From: Candidatus Aenigmatarchaeota archaeon
GTDB taxonomy: Archaea; Aenigmatarchaeota; Aenigmatarchaeia; CG10238-14
DNA length: 7,944 nt
Assembly: GCA_030672375.1 (NCBI GenBank)
Contig: DAOVGP010000007.1
Span: 1 to 7,944, forward strand
Direction: 5' to 3'
Shown here piece after piece: positions 5,034 to 7,944 of this stretch. The notes below the pieces were generated by a model, which did no database searches, had not been told where the DNA came from, and saw only the letters and a program-made list of their open reading frames with translations. Within the stretch, counting starts at the first letter, position 1. Each line of letters opens with the position of its first letter. The translations under genes and the position numbers were made by a program.

Positions 5034-7394
5034 GTGAATGATACGTCAACAAAAGAGAAATTGAGATTGAAATTCAGAGAAGATTGGAAAAAATATTACA
5101 GAGTTCAATTTCTAGTAGATCAAGGTTTTGTAAGAAAAGTCTGTCAAAAATGTGGTAAGGTTTTTTGGACTCTAGATCAAGAAAGAGAACATTGCCCAGA
5201 CCAACCTTGTCAATTTTATGAGTTCTTGGGTGATCCACCGACGAATAAGAGGTTTGATTATGTTCAAAGTTGGAAAGTCATTGAAGATTTTTTCAAGAAA
5301 CACGGACATACCAGTATCAGACGTTATCCTGTTGTTTGTAGATGGAGGCCTGATTTATTCTTCACAATAGCTTCTATAATAGATTTTCAAAGATTAGGAA
5401 AGAATGGAGTATCTTTTCAATTTCCTGCCAATCCATTAATAGTACCTCAATTCTGTTTGAGGTTCAACGATATACCGAATGTGGGCATAACAGGAAAACA
5501 CTACACTTGTTTCTGTATGATCGGTCAGCATTCAATGTACGATGGAAAACAAGGTTACTGGAAGGATAGGTGCGTTGAATTGGATTTCAGACTTTTATCT
5601 AGACCATTCGGCATCAAACCAGAAGAGATAATTTTCGTTGAAGATCTTTGGGTTGGACCTGGAGCTTTCGGCCCCTCTTTAGAATATTTCGTCAGAGGGT
5701 TGGAGATAGGGAATGCTGTATTCACGGAATTCAAATCCATAAACTCCAACGTGAAAACAATGGAAGAAAAAGTTATTGATATGGGTGCAGGTCTAGAAAG
5801 GTTTGCATGGATAACACAAGGAACTCCGACTTCTTATGATGTTATTTTCGAACCAATATTGAGATACTTGAAGAAGCAGACAGGGATTAAGTATGATGTG
5901 GAATTTTTCTTAAGATATTCAAGGTTAGCAGGAACGTTGAACATGGATGAAGTGAAAAACATAAAAAGAGTCAAAGCAGGAATCGCAAACAACCTTGGCG
6001 TAACTACAGAGTTATTGGACAAAAAAATTAAAATTTTAGAAGCGATGTATGCGATTTCTGATCATACAATGGCTTTGACTTTTGCTATAACAGACGGTCT
6101 CCTACCTTCCAATGTTGGTGGTGGGTATAATCTTCGTATCATCTTGAGAAGGGCATTAGGTTTTATAGACGACTTCAGGTGGAACATTGATTTGACTGAT
6201 ATTTGTGAGTTACATGCTAGACATTTAAGGTTGATGTGTCCAGAGCTATCTGAACATCTAGACGACATTCAAAAAATACTTGATATTGAAAAAAGGAGGT
6301 TTCATGAAACAAAGTTGAGAACAGAAAGAATAGTTAAGTCAATCGTCGATAGGGGTGAGGAGATAAACGAAGAAAAATTAATCAAACTGTACGATTCAGA
6401 AGGAATCACACCAGGTCTGGTTCAAGATTATGTTCCAGATTTGAAAATTCCTGATGACTTTTATGTTAAAGTAACTGAGAGATATATGGGTGAAAAGAAA
6501 ATACTGATAGAAGAACCAATCGATGCAAGTGGATTGCTAACAACAGAATACCTGGTCTATGATGATCCAAAGATAACGGAATTTAAAGCAAAAGTTCTAA
6601 AGATGATTGATGATAAGTATGTTGTTCTGGATAAAACTTACTTCTATGCAGAAGGTGGCGGTCAAAAATCTGATGTTGGTTTTATAGGTGATGTCCCTGT
6701 TTCAGATGTTCAGAAAGTTGGAGATGTTGTTCTCCACAGAATAATTGGGAAGCTTGAAGAAGGTAAAATAGTTGATTGTAAGATAAATGAATATAGAAGA
6801 GATATCTTGAGAAAACATCATACAGGGGCTCATATAGTCAACGTTGCTGCTCGTCAGGTTCTTGGAAATCATGTTTGGCAGCATGGTGCAGAAAAGAGTT
6901 CAGAAAAGGCAAGACTAGATATAACACATTACGAGACTCTAACGGATGAACAAGCAGAAAAAATAGAAGAAAGGGCCAATGAAATTATTAGGAAAAATAT
7001 TCTAGTTAAGATAGAATATCTACCGAGATCTGAAGCTGAAAAGAAATATGGCTTTAGAATTTATCAGGGGGGAGTAGTTCCAGAAGATAAATTGAGAATT
7101 GTTTCTATCGGGAATATAGATCATGAAGCATGTGGAGGAATACATTGTGAAAAAACCGGTGATGTTGGATCCATACTAATACTGAAAACAAAAAGAATAC
7201 AGGATGGGATAGTTAGAATAGAATTCACAGTCGGACCACTCGCACTAAAACATCTCAAAGAAAAAGAAAACATTCTAAAAGAAACAGCAAAATTACTAAA
7301 AGTTAAAGAGGAAAAAGTCCCAGAAGCAGTAAAAGATTTGTTCGAAAGATGGAAACAAAAGAGAAAAGAGTTAAGGAAGTTGAGGAAGAAATGA
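5034..7394 (+). CDS. alaS: Alanyl-tRNA synthetase, archaeal type, lacking the C-terminal C-Ala domain
   Basis: This class II enzyme charges tRNA-Ala and proofreads mischarged tRNA. In order: an archaeal N-terminal zinc finger (C37, C40, C54, C59); the catalytic core with FNDIPNVGITGKHYTCFCMIG (motif 2 region, 144-164), VWVGPGAFGPSLEYFVRG (206-222) and GAGLERF (251-257); the tRNA-recognition helices ending with VGGGYNLRIILRRAL (361-375); and the editing domain with EGGGQ (540-544) and intact zinc motifs HTGAH (596-600) and CGGIH (700-704). The protein stops at 786 residues after the helical segment 738-782. Archaeal AlaRS is usually about 900 residues and continues into the dimerising, DHHA1-type C-Ala domain, which is absent here. 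GTG is the start: the preceding in-frame codon is a stop, a TATA box is 29 bases upstream and no ribosome site exists. The stop codon overlaps the ATG of the next gene. Confidence 0.95.
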   Translation: MNDTSTKEKLRLKFREDWKKYYRVQFLVDQGFVRKVCQKCGKVFWTLDQEREHCPDQPCQFYEFLGDPPTNKRFDYVQSWKVIEDFFKKHGHTSIRRYPVVCRWRPDLFFTIASIIDFQRLGKNGVSFQFPANPLIVPQFCLRFNDIPNVGITGKHYTCFCMIGQHSMYDGKQGYWKDRCVELDFRLLSRPFGIKPEEIIFVEDLWVGPGAFGPSLEYFVRGLEIGNAVFTEFKSINSNVKTMEEKVIDMGAGLERFAWITQGTPTSYDVIFEPILRYLKKQTGIKYDVEFFLRYSRLAGTLNMDEVKNIKRVKAGIANNLGVTTELLDKKIKILEAMYAISDHTMALTFAITDGLLPSNVGGGYNLRIILRRALGFIDDFRWNIDLTDICELHARHLRLMCPELSEHLDDIQKILDIEKRRFHETKLRTERIVKSIVDRGEEINEEKLIKLYDSEGITPGLVQDYVPDLKIPDDFYVKVTERYMGEKKILIEEPIDASGLLTTEYLVYDDPKITEFKAKVLKMIDDKYVVLDKTYFYAEGGGQKSDVGFIGDVPVSDVQKVGDVVLHRIIGKLEEGKIVDCKINEYRRDILRKHHTGAHIVNVAARQVLGNHVWQHGAEKSSEKARLDITHYETLTDEQAEKIEERANEIIRKNILVKIEYLPRSEAEKKYGFRIYQGGVVPEDKLRIVSIGNIDHEACGGIHCEKTGDVGSILILKTKRIQDGIVRIEFTVGPLALKHLKEKENILKETAKLLKVKEEKVPEAVKDLFERWKQKRKELRKLRKK
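7382..7385 (+). promoter_or_regulatory. Ribosome binding site of the AlaRS-tail-like mini-gene
   Basis: GAGG inside the final codons of AlaRS lies five bases before the ATG at 7391. Together with the ATGA overlap this favours 7391 over the upstream in-frame ATG at 7349. Confidence 0.6.
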
Positions 7395-7546
7395 CATCAA
7401 ATCAAGGGCTAAAGGAACTGAAGAAGAAGGAAAAACTATTGAGTCAAGCCGCTGAAATTGTTGGAGTTCAAGAAAAGGATTTACCTAGGGTTGTGAAGAG
7501 ATTTTTAGATGAAATAAAAGAGATGAATAAGAAACTCAAATCTTAG
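7391..7546 (+). CDS. 51-residue AlaRS-tail-like protein, coupled to AlaRS
   Basis: The ATG overlaps the AlaRS stop codon as ATGA and has GAGG five bases upstream, so it should be made with AlaRS. Its residues 7-51 align without gaps to AlaRS residues 738-782: LKELKKKEKLL against LKHLKEKENIL, then a shared pattern A....V.E...P..VK......K...K.L, with 16 of 45 positions identical by my count. It is therefore a second copy of the helical segment that follows the editing domain in AlaRS. It contains no glycine-rich DHHA1 sequence and does not supply the missing C-Ala domain. It is highly charged and probably forms a helical hairpin or coiled coil. I infer that it binds AlaRS or tRNA-Ala. A degenerate remnant of a duplication is the alternative. 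A longer version from ATG 7349 has no ribosome site of its own. Its 3' end overlaps the converging thioredoxin-like gene by 11 bases. Confidence 0.7.
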   Translation: MTSNQGLKELKKKEKLLSQAAEIVGVQEKDLPRVVKRFLDEIKEMNKKLKS

Positions 7547-7944
7547 AAGTTACACACCATATCGGCTGACTTATCAATAAATTACAGATGATGTCTTCTA
7601 TTTCTGCAATCGATGGATTGTCTAAAATTTTCTGTCCCCTCAAACTCGTGATAGTTAAACTCGAGGTTGTATTGTCTGTTGAAACTATCTCTTGGAAAAA
7701 CACTTGATCATCAGAATTTTGGGTAAGGCGTTCTAATTCGTTTTTCATGTCTATACAATCCAAACAGCCAGTAAAATAACGATACTCTATTAAGGTATAA
7801 CCCCTCTGTAATAGATATCTTCTCTGTTGGGTGTTCAATTCATAGTCTATTATTTTCTGGTTTGGTATGGTTATCTGTTCCTCTGGATTCCTGATAGCAT
7901 TCATTATGGCAAAAGCCAGGGTGGAAATGAACATCAAGAAGACG
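7536..7944 (-). CDS. Membrane-anchored thioredoxin-like protein, probably 5'-partial
   Basis: The frame ends in TGA at 7538-7536 and is open to the right edge. An ATG at 7934 is possible but has no ribosome site, and the hydrophobic helix (VFLMFISTLAFAIMNAI) already begins before it, so the true start is probably outside the window. The helix would act as signal or anchor. Then comes YTLIEYRYFTGCLDCIDMKNEL, a thioredoxin-fold beta strand leading into a CxxC active site (Cys58 and Cys61, counting from the codon at 7937) and helix. The later strand SLTITSLRGQKIL stands where thioredoxins have cis-Pro-Thr, and the proline seems replaced by serine. Two further cysteines (118, 128) lie near the C-terminus and could form a second disulfide. 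I infer an extracytoplasmic dithiol/disulfide exchange or cargo-binding protein. The exact family is not recognised. Confidence 0.7.
   Translation of the reverse strand, partial: VFLMFISTLAFAIMNAIRNPEEQITIPNQKIIDYELNTQQRRYLLQRGYTLIEYRYFTGCLDCIDMKNELERLTQNSDDQVFFQEIVSTDNTTSSLTITSLRGQKILDNPSIAEIEDIICNLLISQPIWCVTSKI

Noticed and set aside
5494..5526. Motif 2 of AlaRS reading TCFCMIG instead of the bacterial FFEML as a lost catalytic residue
   Set aside because: My recollection is that archaeal AlaRS varies at this position, and the rest of the catalytic core is intact, so I do not treat it as a defect.
7390..7395. Frameshift in AlaRS separating it from a C-terminal domain
   Set aside because: The downstream frame repeats the preceding helical segment rather than continuing into C-Ala, and it has its own start and ribosome site, so a simple frameshift does not explain it.
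7349..7546. Longer version of the AlaRS-tail-like gene starting at ATG 7349
   Set aside because: The extra 14 residues overlap AlaRS codons and the ATG has no ribosome site, whereas ATG 7391 has GAGG five bases upstream and an ATGA overlap.

Overview
The window looks like a stretch of chromosome from an AT-rich archaeon. The evidence is an archaeal-type alanyl-tRNA synthetase with an N-terminal zinc finger, a methionyl-tRNA synthetase split from its tRNA-binding domain, and start sites typical of leaderless archaeal transcripts: a TATA-like box about 24-31 bases before the start codon and no Shine-Dalgarno. Internal cistrons instead have clear GAGG/GGGGGT/GAGGTG ribosome sites. The compact layout, tiny proteins and reduced synthetases would fit an uncultivated, possibly DPANN-like lineage, but that placement is inference. 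I see no tRNA, rRNA, CRISPR array or mobile element.

Layout. 1-153 is the 3' end of a small HExxH metallopeptidase. 172-282 (-) holds a probable 36-residue protein. 405-884 (+) encodes a two-helix membrane protein with a beta-rich tail. 927-1076 (+) encodes a 49-residue zinc ribbon. 1083-2045 (-) is a two-gene operon: a RecA/KaiC-like protein without a recognisable P-loop, then a three-helix membrane protein. A short divergent promoter region (2046-2130) separates it from a plus-strand set: MetRS (2131-3801), its detached tRNA-binding subunit (3798-4118, ATGA overlap) and a two-CBS-domain protein (4155-4625). The stretch 4626-5033 has no large gene. It holds a 25-residue acidic, tryptophan-rich mini-protein on the minus strand (4761-4838) with a strong ribosome site, a doubtful Lys/Glu-rich frame after it, and the AlaRS promoter. 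AlaRS (5034-7394) is followed through another ATGA overlap by a 51-residue protein (7391-7546). A membrane-anchored thioredoxin-like gene comes in from the right edge on the minus strand (7536-7944).

The main theme is translation: both synthetases have their C-terminal parts handled unusually. MetRS has its C-terminal OB-fold on a separate, overlapping cistron, which is known elsewhere. AlaRS stops before the usual C-terminal C-Ala/DHHA1 domain and is instead coupled to a mini-protein that resembles the last 45 residues of AlaRS itself. That arrangement, the unusual residues around the methionine pocket of MetRS, the P-loop-less ATPase plus membrane-protein pair, and the acidic micro-protein are the points most worth following up.
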